Origin: Rhexocercosporidium sp. MPI-PUGE-AT-0058
Lineage: Eukaryota > Ascomycota > Leotiomycetes > Helotiales
DNA length: 64,000 bases
Assembly: GCA_020746875.1 (NCBI GenBank)
Contig: JAGTJL010000009.1
Coordinates: forward strand, 1,550,001 to 1,614,000
Direction of reading: 5' to 3'
Program-made: the position numbers and the translations under genes
Notes under the pieces: generated by a model
What the model was told of the DNA's origin: nothing
Seen by the model: the letters and a program-made list of their open reading frames with translations, nothing else
Database searches by the model: none
In this document: positions 35,830-47,986 of the stretch, in pieces
Numbering within the stretch: the first letter of the stretch is position 1
Layout: every line of letters begins with the position of its first letter

Positions 35830-36888
35830 ATGAATGATACTGTAATGATGTAATGAACAGATGGTACGGTGCTGGACGTGGGACTGGATGATTGGACGTT
35901 TTCCATTCCTGCCGTTGGCGTAGGGCTGTGTTGAAGGTTTTGGCTTGCTGCAATGCACACCATTCGCATCGTGTGTCCGTCATTCGATTGCATGGCCTGG
36001 GACAACGGATATCTTGGCATGTCAAAGTCATGGTCACCAACCAGTCTCGAGCCAGTACAGTAGTCGAGGTGTATCTATCAAACTAAATCATCCCTTATCC
36101 TCGGCAACATCACCCGTATTCGGAAATACGAAGTCCATCGCCGGAAACCTACTCCCGAGTCATGCAAACATCACTGCGATTCAGAAATACCCATCACACA
36201 AGATCTTCCCCAGGTTAGAGCTGGGTAGAGTGTCAAAAAGATTCAGACCCAAACCTTCGCCACGACAGGGTTGAAACTCTAGAAGAAAACTAGAACGATA
36301 TGAAACCCCCGGGTAGTCGCCGTCCGATCTTTATCCAGATTCTTAACTTGAATTATTCGCAGTACGCTCGTGTTTGGGAGATTTGACCGTTGTTGCAGCT
36401 TGAAGAAGGTTTTTGGGGGAAGCCTTATTTTTGGGTGCTGCCCCAATGCATGTATCCCTGTGCTTGCAGTAGGTGGGTGGCAAGCTCACAGAATTGGTAT
36501 CAATGGCTTGCTTTGCGTTTCTCTTGGCCACCCCGTTGAACCTCCTCAATGTAAATCGGAGCAGTTTTGTGTTCATTGTTGTATCTAACAATGTTGAAAA
36601 GCCTGGATACCCTGGATAGGAACCTATCCTGTTGATCTGTTGAATCTCCTGTATCTCGGAAAATTTCTCTCGGTATCACAGGTCACGTTGGGCTACCTGC
36701 CGAACAAACCGAATTGAGCGATCACAACATCTTCAACAATTTCAATCTACACCGCCCAAGGTGAATTGGTCTCTAGGTGTCCTCTGTTTCTTTGCCATCT
36801 TTGTCACAAGCTTCCTCGTATCTGACCAACTCCTGCGGTCGGTCTTCTTCAAGGACTTTCTTCTATCTGACTTTCGGAGCTTGCAACA
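35830..36888. other. intergenic, nothing recognised
   Basis: About 1.06 kb between the DUF202 gene and the aldo-keto reductase gene. Only short unsupported frames. Confidence 0.5.
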
Positions 36889-37982
36889 ATGGCACAAATA
36901 CCGATCCTCAAGTTGAACAACGGGGTAGAGATGCCCGCTTTGGGATTCGGGACCTACGCCAAAGAAGAAGTCTCGGGAGAGACACACGCAGCTGTCCTTG
37001 CAGCTTTAAACGCTGGGTACCGACATCTGGACTGCGCGTGGTAGTAAGTGCTGCTTTCACAACTCACATATTACAAGCGAATCAATCATCTGACACAAGT
37101 AGATAGTTACATGAACGAAGACGAGGTCGGAACAGCTTTGCGAGAATGGCTCTCACAAAACCCTGGATTTGAACGCAAAGATATATTCATCACGACAAAG
37201 GTCTGGCCGCATCTTGTTGAGCCGGAAGATGTCGAGTGGGGTTTGAATAACTCTTTGAAGATGCTTGGAACTGATTATGTGGATTCGTTCCTTGTACATT
37301 GGCCGTTTGCCGTGGAGAAGACTGAAGATAGGAAGGTCAAACTTGGAGAGGATGGAAAGGTATGTCCCTCCCCCTCTGCTTTTCCTGGCTCATAAGAAAC
37401 TCCCATAAAGACTGATAAATCTGTCAGTATATCCTGAAGAAGGGTCTCACAGAGAACCCGGAACCAACATGGAGAGCCATGGAGAAAGCCTACAAAGACG
37501 GAAAAGCTAGAGCCATAGGAGTCTCCAACTGGACAATCTCCGGCCTAGAAGAGATGTTGAAATACGCTGAGATCAAACCCGCGATCAACCAAGTAGAGAT
37601 CCATCCCTTCCTCCCCAACAACGATTTAATCGCCTACTGCACCTCTCACGACATCCTCCCCGTAGCCTACTCACCCCTCGGCTCACAGCACCAAGTGCCC
37701 TCGACAGGCGAGAAAGTCACAACAAATGCCGAGCTGAACGCCCTTGCTCAAACGAAAGGCGTGACAGTAGCTCAGATCCTCATTGCGTGGGGGTTGCAGA
37801 GGGGATACGCCGTCTTGCCCAAGAGCTCCGACGCCGCGCGCATCAAAAGCAATTTTCAGACGATCGAGCTCAGCGAGAAGGATCTAGCTATCGTTAATAA
37901 GGTTGCGGAGGGGAGGCATACCCGCTTTGTTAATATCAAGGATATGGTTGAGTATGATGTGTGGCCGGAGGAGAGCAGCTAG
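36889..37982 (+). CDS. NADPH-dependent aldo-keto reductase
   Basis: Exons 36889-37043, 37107-37359 and 37428-37982 (introns of 63 and 68 bases) encode 320 residues, the usual AKR length. The catalytic tetrad is intact: Asp in GYRHLDCAW, Tyr in the adjoining YYMNEDEVG (its codon is split by intron 1), Lys in FITTKVWPH and His in FLVHWPF. NADPH-binding elements [21 protein letters not shown] and [14 protein letters not shown] are present. It matches AKR families 1-5 in fungi (glycerol, xylose or general aldehyde reductases). The exact substrate cannot be set from sequence. Cytosolic, no targeting signal. Confidence 0.94.
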
Positions 37983-39339
37983 GTGTGGCTATTGATCTGT
38001 TGCTTGTGAAGTTTCTCCGCCATTGATGGGTTGTGGTTGTATGAGTGGGGCGTGCGGGTGTGCGGGGAATAGCTTTAAATGGCTTTGCTTGCCTTTTGCC
38101 TTTGCATTTACATATACTTTTTCGGTTGCATTTGCATCTGCCTTGTTTTCGCTTGATGGCACAGTAGCAATGAGAATGAGAATCAAATTGGGATATACTG
38201 AGGGTGAGGCCGCGCTAGCAACCTGTCATATGCTGCAGGACTGCGGCATGGGTACAGCAGCTACACCACACCACATTGCATTACATTCACATTGCAGTAG
38301 TAGTAAAGATGGGGTAGTTCTGGACCTAGTTTCAACCCAGTTATTGTGCCAATATCATGGAAGAATTCCGCATTGAAACCTTACTACTCGTAACTGAGAA
38401 GCTCCAAAGCTGCAAGTTCGAGGCACAATCGTATCACTCGCTCCTGTCAAGTCCTCCCCAATCGACCGATCGCCGCAAAACTCCGCTGCCAGTCATGCAT
38501 GCATGCAAAGAAAGCCCTCAGACCGCCCAATTATAGCTACCTGCCTTTTTGAACTTCTTTCGACCGACGCCATAAAACATGCACGAGTACCTGTGCAAAT
38601 GCTCCCCGTAAAGCTACTAACAAACACCTCCACATCCCTTGTGAGAGAAAAAGAAAGAGTACTTCCAGCTCCAATCAAACCGCACCCCATCGCTGCACTT
38701 GTACAGCTGATATTTTGACGTCGATCCTGCAAGCCATACTGGATCGGTCCGCAGCGGCATGTTACAGGCCAGCCCGTAATATTTGTATTTCTCCTCTCTT
38801 GCTTTCCAGTGCGGCACTGCGGCTCAGTCTTATATGTTTGTTGGTGACGTAGACGCGCTGCAGGTGAGACTAAAGTTGTTGGATCCTTCTTTTCCTTTGA
38901 ATTAAATTGACGGGCAATCGACCCGGTTCGCTCTCTTGCTGCTTGTCCGCGCTTTGCATACACGACGTGCCTTTCTTTCCTCGTTGGAAATCTACAGTAC
39001 ACGTGTTGTTATTCAATCCTCACCGGAAATAAATCATCCGGTGAGATCCTACCCTCTTCGGTGTTTGCAGGAAAAGTAATGGTGGGATATCTTTCATGTT
39101 GCGTGCCAGATCCCCTCGGGTTTTGCACACGGGAATATCATCCGTTTGCAACCAGGTGAATTGAAGCAACGCAATGGTTTTGCATTTCTTGAGAAGAAAG
39201 AAAGATACATACTGTATACAGGAGGAAAGTACGGGTAAAAAGAATACATCGCTTGCTACAGACGCTCCAAAATGCTGATGAGAACGCCAATGTAAATGTG
39301 GAAATGTCTGTAACCTTTGTTCCCGTGCAATTTTCTTCT
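37983..39339. other. intergenic between convergent AKR and TauD genes
   Basis: 1.36 kb. It includes short TTTGCATT-type repeats near 38095-38140. No coding region is supported. Confidence 0.5.
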
Positions 39340-40520
39340 TCATCCGCGAATCTCCTCGCTGTCTGCTACCGAGATGGGAACTTCTGTCATGGCTGCGAGG
39401 CGGAATAGGTGTCTTGCCTGGGCGGTTGTATCGTAGTCCACAGTACCGGTGTCTGGGAATGGAGGTTAGCGAAGGGTATTCAGGAAAATTAGAAAGGAAA
39501 CTTACGAAGTGTGGTCCTGTTGTCAAACATAACTACGGAGTGCTTCTCCCAGTGTACTCTGGCCTGGAAGTCATGTCCATTCCTGACAAAGTCCATCAAG
39601 AACTTAGTGATGACCTCCGCTTCCTGATCCTTCAAGCCGATGACCTCGTCTGGGAATTCCATGTTGTAGAAGATGGCTTTCTCGCCTGTGACGGGGTGGA
39701 CGCGAACGACTGGGTGGATTGAGTCCACTGGGTTGCAGCGAACAAGGAGTTTGCTCGCTTTGGCGTGTGCAATCAGATGTCTTGAAGTGTGAACTGCTTT
39801 GAGCTGTTCAATCATCCCCTGGAACAGTGGCGAAAGACGCTTGTATGCCATCGTCATATCCGCGACGACTGTGTCGCCTCCAACGTCGGGGCAAGCCAGG
39901 ATGCCAAGCATGACATATCCGGGTGGCTGCCTCTCGTAACTAACATCGTGATGCCAGATTGTGGTTGACATCTTGTGCTTGAAGAACTTGGCGATATCCT
40001 CCTCGTTTCCATCCCGGTGAATGATGTGGAACTCGGGGTGGTCTTTGATTGCTCCGGTGACAGGTTGTCGACTGAGCTTGCCAAAGTACGACATGAAGTC
40101 CTTCTGGAATTGGGGTCCGGAATGGAGGAAATCGAGCTGCTCTCTCAGAACCACGAACTTCCTCTCACAAATGAGAAGAGCCAATTCATCCTTAGCCGCC
40201 TGGGAGAGAGTCTCTAGCTTGACGCCGGTCAAGATCGTTCCCATGCGAGGAGTGACGGGTCGAGCTAATACACCAGCCGTGAAGAGGTGAGGCTTCTTGG
40301 GGTCTGCTCTAAGAGCTGGGTCTTCATATTTGAATTCTGGGAAGTCCTCAAACCACTGGCCTTGTTCCCAGTGAGAAAGATAAGCCGGAAACTCGGTTCT
40401 CTCTTGAATTCGACGTGCGTATTCCTCAGACTGTGCCTTGTATTGAACGTTGATATCGTAGACAGTCTTTGGCTCAGGGACGTCGTATTCATCTTGAGGA
40501 TCCATGCGACTAGGAGCCAT
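39340..40520 (-). CDS. TauD/TfdA-family alpha-ketoglutarate-dependent (sulfonate/taurine) dioxygenase
   Basis: Exons 39506-40520 and 39340-39452 (intron of 53 bases, CTAAC branch) encode 375 residues. The facial triad is present. HxD is in WHHDVSYE, and the distal His is in DNRTTLHTGTVDY; its codon is split by the intron (C in exon 1, AC in exon 2). The 2-oxoglutarate-binding Arg lies in TAQARHLFRLA. Other family marks are GTILTGVKLETLS, ERKFVVLREQ, GYVMLGILACPDVGGDT and AIFYNMEFPDEVIGL. Reaction class: Fe(II)/2-oxoglutarate hydroxylation that releases sulfite from taurine or other alkylsulfonates, as in yeast Jlp1. The substrate is inferred, not shown. Without the small second exon the enzyme would lack its third iron ligand. 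A decayed relative lies at 55.5-56.2 kb. Confidence 0.93.
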
Positions 40521-43230
40521 GATGAATGATTATTGTACAGATAGAACTGGATAAGAATTGAATGTTGGCTTGAAAGTACTGAAGAAGATATTGCTCTTGA
40601 TCGTGTTGCCGTGAGAGATAATATATAAGAAAGTACAAGCCAATGCTTTGATCCTGTGATTATAATGCTCGCAGGATATGGCCTGACCAGCTTCTATTTC
40701 AGTGGACAAACTCGCCACGGCGGTGAAGGGTATATTGCATGCTTCTCCAAAGATATGACAACGCCAACAGGGGGTAGCTTGAAATAACGGCTTGTGTCCG
40801 AGGGGAGCCCTGCAAGAGGGCCTTCTGGAAAATCGAACGTGGCATAAGATGGAACGAACGGTCATGCATCCACTGCCCCTCTCTTTGGCATTGGCAACTA
40901 GGATTCGGGGCTAGTCAGTCGGTGAAGTGAGCTTGGAACTTTGGACGAGTGTGGGTGTCTCGAGTTCTGGAGCTGGCGGCTTCGGGCAAGCAATCAGATA
41001 AGGTGAAGAACACTGTTGCGCCATGAGTCGGCGTCAAGAACCAGGATGGATGAGGGATGCCGTGATCATCATGTCGAGGTGGGTCGCCACTGGTCAAGAT
41101 GTGCGATTGAACGGGGTGGATGAGTGGCCGGCTCGGGCCTCCATGTTTGAAGTTGATCTCGTGTGGATCTATCAAAACTCGAGGTGCAATTATAGCAGGC
41201 TTGCTGCCAACCGAAAACCAAAACCATCGACAAGAGTCAGTTCTGACAGTCTTCATCCCTGCTGGCATGATTTCCGCTAATGTGCGCGTGCGTTGACGTT
41301 TGCTTTCCCTTCGAATTTGTCGTACGGAGGAACATCCATGTCTGCATGCCTCAAATTCGACCCCTCTCCCCTTTGGAAATCCCGCATCTCAGCCTTTGGA
41401 GACGTTTTGGACCAGGTGCAGCGATTTCCAGATCACTTCTTGCTATCAGCATGATCCCAAGATGCTCTGCAAAGGGGTTTTGATCCCCAGCCCAACCCAA
41501 CTTGCAATTCTTGCGAGCCATTCGCAACCCATTTCTTTCCAGCAGTTTGAAGCTCACAATCGCTCCCTGCGACATTGTTTCACCCCTTTCCTCTAATACT
41601 CCGGGCCAAGTGGCTGTATGAATCGTTTGGAGGGGTTGGCGAGCCACTTCTTGCGGTACAGAGCTACCAGAGCGGAACGTGTTGCCGCGTTGTGGGCGGA
41701 AAGATGGCGATGCAGATCAGATTCTGCATAGGTGATTCTGTCGAATTGTCCACATCTCCATGCGCAGTCGGGGGGAATTGCATTTACATGCGCATGTCCA
41801 ATAAGAGCCAGATTTCTTCAAGTCCACTTTCTGAGAGGAGTCTGCTTGTTTTCATTCGAGGATAAAATTTTGTAGCCAACCCCCAAGTCTTGTGCCCGAT
41901 CTTGCATGACGTTGACCGAAGTGGTAGCTGCTGCCTCTGATCATCATCAAGAATGGGGTCGCACTGCTGCTGTGTCGAGTATCCCGACTTCCCTTTTATA
42001 TAAAAAAAAAGTCTGTATTCGAAGGCGATGAGGTCCATTTTTGTAGTCATCTCGGTTATGGAGAATCGAAGGAAATATCATTCAGAACTATTGTCTGCAG
42101 AGCCCTTCAGTAACGGACTCGTTTTGACTGTGGAAAATAGTAGGGTAAAGAACAATGTCCACGTGTGGTCTTAGCGTAAAGCGATCAACCATTGCCAAAG
42201 CTAAGACAACGAGACAGAAGCAGATGTCTCCTAGAGCTAAGAAAAGGTAGGTGAAGTAACATCTTGGCAGTTATGTTGGCCTGTTGTCGCAAAACAAACA
42301 AGACAAAACATCTTGACCGTCCTACTCTTCACCGAGCTCAAGTGCGCGTTGCCTTCTCAAGTTCCCTTGGATTGTCTTGGAGGAAGCGTAAACTGAGTTT
42401 TAAATCATGACCTGATTTTTCTGAGTACAACGGTCTGACGACCACAAATTCTTGAATTGTATCCTGAAGCAAGAAGGGAGAAACGAAGGCAGATGAATAA
42501 ATATAACAAATTCATGCTTCCTCGCTTGAGAGTCTTTATGTTGTAATTGTTCGACAGCGACTGTGTGTCAAGGGAGTTGTGCCCACATGGCACTGCCTGG
42601 CCTGCGTTGGTGTTACAAAACAGGCACTGCTACTGTCTGTCCCGCGCGGTTCTGTGTTGACAAGAAGGCTGCATAAGTCGTATAGAGCAGGCTGCCCGGT
42701 AGTTCGTTCAAGTGTTAAGCTTATGAAATGGCCCTGGACCTCTATGCGCCGGCCACTTCTTCAACACCAGCCATGCGGGCTTTGGCATGTGACCGATATA
42801 GAGTGGCAGAGCGATAAATTAATCGACAACTACTGTTCGATCCCAAGGCTGAGTCTCTGTTGCGATGCTACATTTGAAATGCAGGAGGTACTATTCATGG
42901 CGAGGCTGGGTCAGCGGAGACCTGGTCCCAAACGTGTTACCGACAACCCTGTCTGTTGGTTTTCAGCCAAACCAACATTTCCAGCGAGGAAGCAATCCAT
43001 CATTGGTCCAGACGTCCATGAACCCAGGAAGTGCGGCCTGACTTGGGCTGACTGCGCAAAAGAAAGATGTCTGATAAAAGTGCATCTGCTCGTGCTACTC
43101 GAAAGACGAATTGCTCATTGATGAATCGTTGCAAGCCGTCCAATTCAACCATCTAGCCAGGATCAATCACGAGAAGCATCCGATCGTTCATTATTGCTTC
43201 CCAGGAACAACATTCAGACCACTTCTAGCG
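40521..43230. other. 2.7 kb intergenic, no gene recognised
   Basis: A 180-codon open frame exists at about 42579-43121 (+), but it starts without an ATG and shows no family resemblance or biased composition. I do not call it. The flanks should hold the promoters of the TauD gene (left) and the MUG113-like gene (right). Confidence 0.5.
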
Positions 43231-44830
43231 ATGACTCCTGCTCGTCCGGTCCCCATTTCGAAGTCAACATCCTCTTCTGCCTCGAGCATAAAGTCAAGAA
43301 CACCTGATAAAGTTTTCGACAATACGCCTCAAAATAAGGGTAAGGAGCGTGAGCGATCTTTATCACCAATCACACCCCCAGATGAACCAACACCAGCTTA
43401 TACGATCTCGAAGCGACCTCTCATCAGGTGAGCATACTATCGATCACTTTCCCAGTGCTTGGGACCTAAGCCCGGCAAAGATTTGTTTGGAAAGAAACGA
43501 ATAGTTTCCACACCCCTAACCCCTCCTGACACCCTCGCAACCATACAGTGCTAATGCATCAAATAGGAGGCGATCGGCCAGTATAAACATACAAGTCAAG
43601 GACTCTATAAGCACGAATGAATCGACTGAGTCTGATGGAGATGATGTGCCTTCCCCAACACCAATGCCAAAAGGTCATCGTAAAACTGCAGAATGGCGAG
43701 TCTCAAAATCCAAAGGAGGTGGTCGTAGTGAAGCACCGCAAGCCATCACCAAAACTCTCGAAATTGCAACGAAGTCTAGAAGAAAACCCGCCGAATCTTC
43801 CAAGCAGAAAGATTCGGCCCGGACACTCGATAGACTACAATCACTCTGGAGTAACGAGGAGTCGCTAGAGCAGGGGGAGCTAAGTAATACCAACACGCTC
43901 GACATTCCAGGAGCATATCAAAGCTCCAGTACTCAGGGCTCGACGTCAGGCTCTAGTTGCGTTTCTGTTTCTAGCTCTGGGTCCAGTAGCGATACCGAGA
44001 TCATCAAGGCTCTGCCTTCGAGGGAACCACAAAGCCGCAGAAGGAAGTCAGAATCTCCAAATCAGACAGAAGATGGTGCTGAAAAGCGACTTGGCGGGCC
44101 CCCAAAAAAAATACGACCGGTATTCCAGCCATTCAAATCAAAAGGTATCGCGAAACCGCCAAAAGACCGACGGTCGATCAATTTCGAAATTCTGCATTGC
44201 CTCAAGACAGCTTCCAAGAAGAAGAACAAATCCACGCCAAATGCGAAGTTAGGTAGTATCTATGTCTTCGAGTCTCCGGAGCACGCACCGCATCATCTAA
44301 AAGTCGGGAAGAGTAATCGAGACCCAATGAAACGGAAAGGCGAATGGGAGAAATGCGGCGTTTCACTAGTGGAAGTGGAGGACACCGATAGAAATTGCTT
44401 CGATCATTACGACATCGTCGAATCGCTTCTTCAGACAGAACTCCAAAACTTGCGGCGCATGTACAAGTGCGGTGTTTGTGGTAAGAAGCACAATGAATGG
44501 TTTGAGGCTGACAAGTGGACTGTGCTGGAGGTCATTGATCGATGGCGGACGTGGATCAAGGAAGAGCAGCCTTTCGACGAAGCCTGGAACTTAACAGCAT
44601 ACTGGCAATGGAGAGTGGACAGGGCGAAGGCCTCCGTAAGCATCCTGAGGTGGGATGAGTGGACTCGTTCGAGCAGGGGCGATCGCTTTCACCACGATTA
44701 TTTGAAGCCATATCGCGAGCGTAAAGATGCCCGGTTTCGAGTCGTGGGGATGCTGCTTGTCGCTTTTTTGCTGATGAATTATGGACGATATTGTGCGGTG
44801 TTGACATCCATTGGGTTGCTCTTACTGTGA
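43231..44830 (+). CDS. T5orf172/MUG113-type (GIY-YIG superfamily) protein with C-terminal membrane anchor
   Basis: Exons 43231-43427 and 43567-44830 (intron of 139 bases) encode 486 residues. Residues 1 to about 290 are Ser/Lys/Pro-rich and disordered. About 292-400 form a T5orf172 domain. It begins SIYVFESP and HLKVGKSNRDP, and continues to GEWEKCG and an NCFDHYDIVESLLQTEL helix. A C-x2-C-x3-H motif (YKCGVCGKKH) follows, then EWFEAD, matching the conserved W-F-E of the family. About 455-486 are hydrophobic (GMLLVAFLLMNYG and VLTSIGLLLL), a likely tail anchor or membrane hairpin. The fission yeast member is meiotically up-regulated gene 113, and the fold is related to GIY-YIG nucleases. Nuclease activity is not established. 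Confidence 0.85.
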
Positions 44831-45184
44831 GACAATACAGAATGATACTGTGGCTAGCTGCAAACCCAACTTCAACAAAACAGCCTCAGATGATCAAATA
44901 ATGATGAATAACAGTGCAAAAATGAGGGTACCGTGTAGTACTTATAAGTGAATCTTGGTCCATCTAGAATGACTATGCACAGACAAAGAGGAGCAGGGTT
45001 CCACCGATGGCATGGAGGACAGCCATTGGCCAATTAATTTTGCGAGCGGGTGAGGCGCACCAGGCGGGTAACGCGCATCGTTGAAAAGGAGGAAGCTAGC
45101 CGTGCAAAGCAAGCGTTGAACTGGGAGGAACGAAAATTTATGGGGATATATATCTCCTTATAGTGTCTACGTAAAAGAAGTGAT
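44831..45184. other. short intergenic stretch
   Basis: 354 bases with no feature recognised apart from being the 5' flank of the decayed dehydrogenase gene. Confidence 0.5.
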
Positions 45185-46121
45185 ATGGCGGACCAAGGAC
45201 AGAGGAACTTGAGCGGGGAAACGGCAATCATCACCGGCTCTTCCAGGTTCCAGGTCCTGAATGACCCTGGTCTTTTGCAAATTCTGACCGTAGACATCGG
45301 GATATTGGAGCTGGAATTGCAAAAGATCTTGCCCAAAAAGGTGTCAATGTTGTGGTGAAGTACACATCCGAAAGAGGAGAGACTGCAGAGGCAGGGCTTG
45401 CCAAGGATATTGAAGCAATGGGTGGTAAAGTGGCCGTTATTCAAGCGAACGTGGCCGTCATGGCAGATCTTCATAGGATCATGAATGCTGCACTAGCAGT
45501 CTCAGAGAATGGAAAATCTGATCTACTTGTCCATAATGCCGCGACTGGGGATGATAGTTTCCTGGAAGAGATGAGGGAGGAATTCAACCAAGCTCACATG
45601 GATGTGAATCCCAAAGGTACTCCAGCAAACACCTCAATGTCCAAGTCATGACAGACAACATATAGCCCCAATCTTTCTCACTCAATTGGCGTGCCTCATT
45701 TGGGCAGACGTGGAAGAATCGTTCTCATCACTTCCATCTCAACGCGGATAGGAATGCCTCAACAGAGAGTATGCTGGAACCTAAACCGCCCTTGGGGGAT
45801 TTGTTAAGAATCTGGGCTACTGAACTAGGTCGAAAGTATAAGATCACGGTGAACTGTGTAAGTCCTGGACCCGTAGCGACAGATATGCGGAAGGATGTGA
45901 GCTAGAAGTCATGGTAGACTTTCAGCATATAATAGATGCAACACCAGCAGTTCGAAGACTTGGCAAGACATCGGATATCGTCCCGATCGTAGCGTGAGTA
46001 TGTTCGTAAAAGATCTTGAGCCTCAAAACTAATTTCTATTTCTACCTTTCTCTGCTCTGAGGAGAGTCGTTGAATCACGGGAAGTGTTGTGGGTGCTAGT
46101 GGAAGAATGAGCTTCATTTGA
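45185..46121 (+). pseudogene. decayed short-chain dehydrogenase/reductase (SDR)
   Basis: Begins with a normal SDR start (ETAIITGSS), then a 49-base intron-like gap and DIGAGIAKDLAQKG. It continues through KVAVIQANV, LLVHNAA and HMDVNPKG. After that the frame breaks. FLTQLA lies in one frame and GRIVLITSIS in another. The active-site segment reads Y-A-G-T followed by TAA, where the catalytic Lys of YxxxK should be. WATELGRKYKITVNCVSPGPVATDM then follows in a further frame. The terminal exon has CSEESR, TGA where Trp is expected (46071-46073), then TGSVVGASG; no AG acceptor is visible just before it. At least three frameshifts plus two nonsense changes make function impossible. It resembles fungal polyketide-type or versicolorin-reductase-like SDRs. 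Confidence 0.8.
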
Positions 46122-46530
46122 TATATAACTGGAGCCAAAAGTAAGAACTTACTCGGTTATTAGAACAATTCTCAGGCTTAGAATACTGTAGATAAAAACC
46201 AAGCCCCATTAATTGTGATTACTGTAGCAAGAATGAACTCTGCTGGACAAAAGTCAGACTCGACTTCACGCGTTGAAATGCCCTCCCCATGATTGGACCA
46301 GATGAAAGTCACATGGAGATAGGAGATAAGCTTCCACGACTCCGCATGACGAAGTTGATCCCGGAAGTACAGCTCTTCAGTTATCAAGCTTCAAATTGCT
46401 GTCAATGTCAGTATTCACGAAGCCTTTAACCTCTCGCCCTTTGCGATCACTTACTGCTAGTGTATGCTTTCCGATACCCATGACTTGCAATGGCAAGCTG
46501 ACGTACAATTAGCTAGCCTTGACCCGCGCA
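46122..46530. other. intergenic, glyoxalase II promoter
   Basis: 409 bases without coding signal. Confidence 0.5.
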
Positions 46531-47727
46531 ATGCATATCCAGTCGATTCCCATGTGTAAGCTACCCCTCAAGGTGTTGAATACAACCTCTTATTTTCAAA
46601 TACTAACTCTGAACTTAGGGACCGGGAGTAGCGATAACTACGCCTACCTAGTAATCGACGAAAAGAGCAAAGACGCCGTTATTATCGATCCCGCCAACCC
46701 CGATGAGTTAGTCCGAAGCAATATAAATACACCACGAGGGGGAGCTGATTTCAATGTGTAGGGTAGCACCGGTTTTAAAGGAGCAGATCATTTCTGGAAA
46801 GATCAACTTGGCAGCAATTGTCAATACACATCAGTACGTCCATTGCTCAAGAGCAACAGAATGATGCTGACAGCGTTAGTCATTGGGATCATGCCGGTGG
46901 GAACAAGAAGCTGGTAAGAAGTTTAAAGTTGTTCAATATTCTTCTAACATACAGATTTCAGTTGGCACATTCTGAATTCAAGGGAAAGCCTATCATCGGC
47001 GGCAAGGACTGTGAAGGAGTAACAAAAACTCCGAAAAACGGGGAGGTTTTCAAGATCGGCGACATTGCGGTCAAGGCTCTCTATACCCCATGTCATACAC
47101 AAGACAGCATCTGCTGGTTTATGGAGGATAGTACTGGAAAAGTTATCTTCACTGGAGACACCCTCTTCCATGGCGGTGAGTCTCGATTTATCTGATGCTT
47201 CACGATACAGAGCTGACTCGACAACGTTTACCAGGTTGTGGTAGATTTTTCGAGGGAACGCCCGAGGAAATGAATACAGCATTGAACAAGACTTTAGCCG
47301 CTGTTCCTGACGATACGAAAGTCTACGTAAGGTTTCATTCCCTAAACAAGGGTATTCTTGCTAACTAGGACCAGCCTGGTCATGAATACACGAAAGCCAA
47401 TGTGAAATTTGCGATTTCGGTCTTGCCGAGCGAGCCAGTGAAGGCGCTGCATGATTTTGCCGAGAATAACAAGGAGACGCAAGGAAAATTTACCATTGGC
47501 GATGAAAAGGTGTGTAGCTAAAGCTTAGTGAGAGTCTGGGACTCATCCGCTGACCCGAAACTACAGAAACACAATGTTTTCATGAGAATGGATGTGAGTC
47601 TCCAAGTTCTATACAGAGAAACATAATCTAACAACTACAGGATCCTGAGATCCAAAAGGCTACAGGCAAGACGGATCCCGTAGAAGTTATGGCCAAGCTT
47701 CGCGAAATGAAGAACAACTTTAAGTGA
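46531..47727 (+). CDS. GLO2: hydroxyacylglutathione hydrolase (glyoxalase II)
   Basis: Nine small exons: 46531-46555, 46619-46706, 46762-46833, 46880-46913, 46962-47175, 47235-47326, 47375-47509, 47567-47593 and 47641-47727. They encode 257 residues, the usual cytosolic glyoxalase II length. The metallo-beta-lactamase fold is complete. It has [11 protein letters not shown] (joined across intron 3), His in TPCHTQDS, Asp in [17 protein letters not shown], and His in PGHEYT. C-terminal substrate-binding elements KHNVFMR and [13 protein letters not shown] bind glutathione. Reaction: S-D-lactoylglutathione + H2O to D-lactate + glutathione, the second step of methylglyoxal detoxification. The alternative in-frame upstream start lacks an ATG, so MHIQSIPM is the N-terminus. 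Exons of 25-34 bases are short, but frame and motif continuity are exact. Confidence 0.92.
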
Positions 47728-47986
47728 GTAAGTACTAAAGTGATCCACTCCCAAGGGATTTAGAAAAGAAATATTGACCAGGAAAGGCCACCTCTGGAGT
47801 CCAAAATATGAAGATCTAGAGCATGTGCTTTGTACTGTAGCAAATAACAATTCCACAATAATACAGAGCATGACGTCAGATGGTATTGCATATGTCTATA
47901 AGTTTCGCTCGACTGTGCTCAAACCATTATTCTTCACTATCTCCAATCCTTCTAGTGAGGTATCAAGCACATCCAAATCTTCAATC

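Noticed and set aside
42579..43121. A 180-codon plus-strand open frame
   Set aside because: It begins without an ATG, has no recognisable domain and no biased composition. The length is within reach of chance at this base composition.
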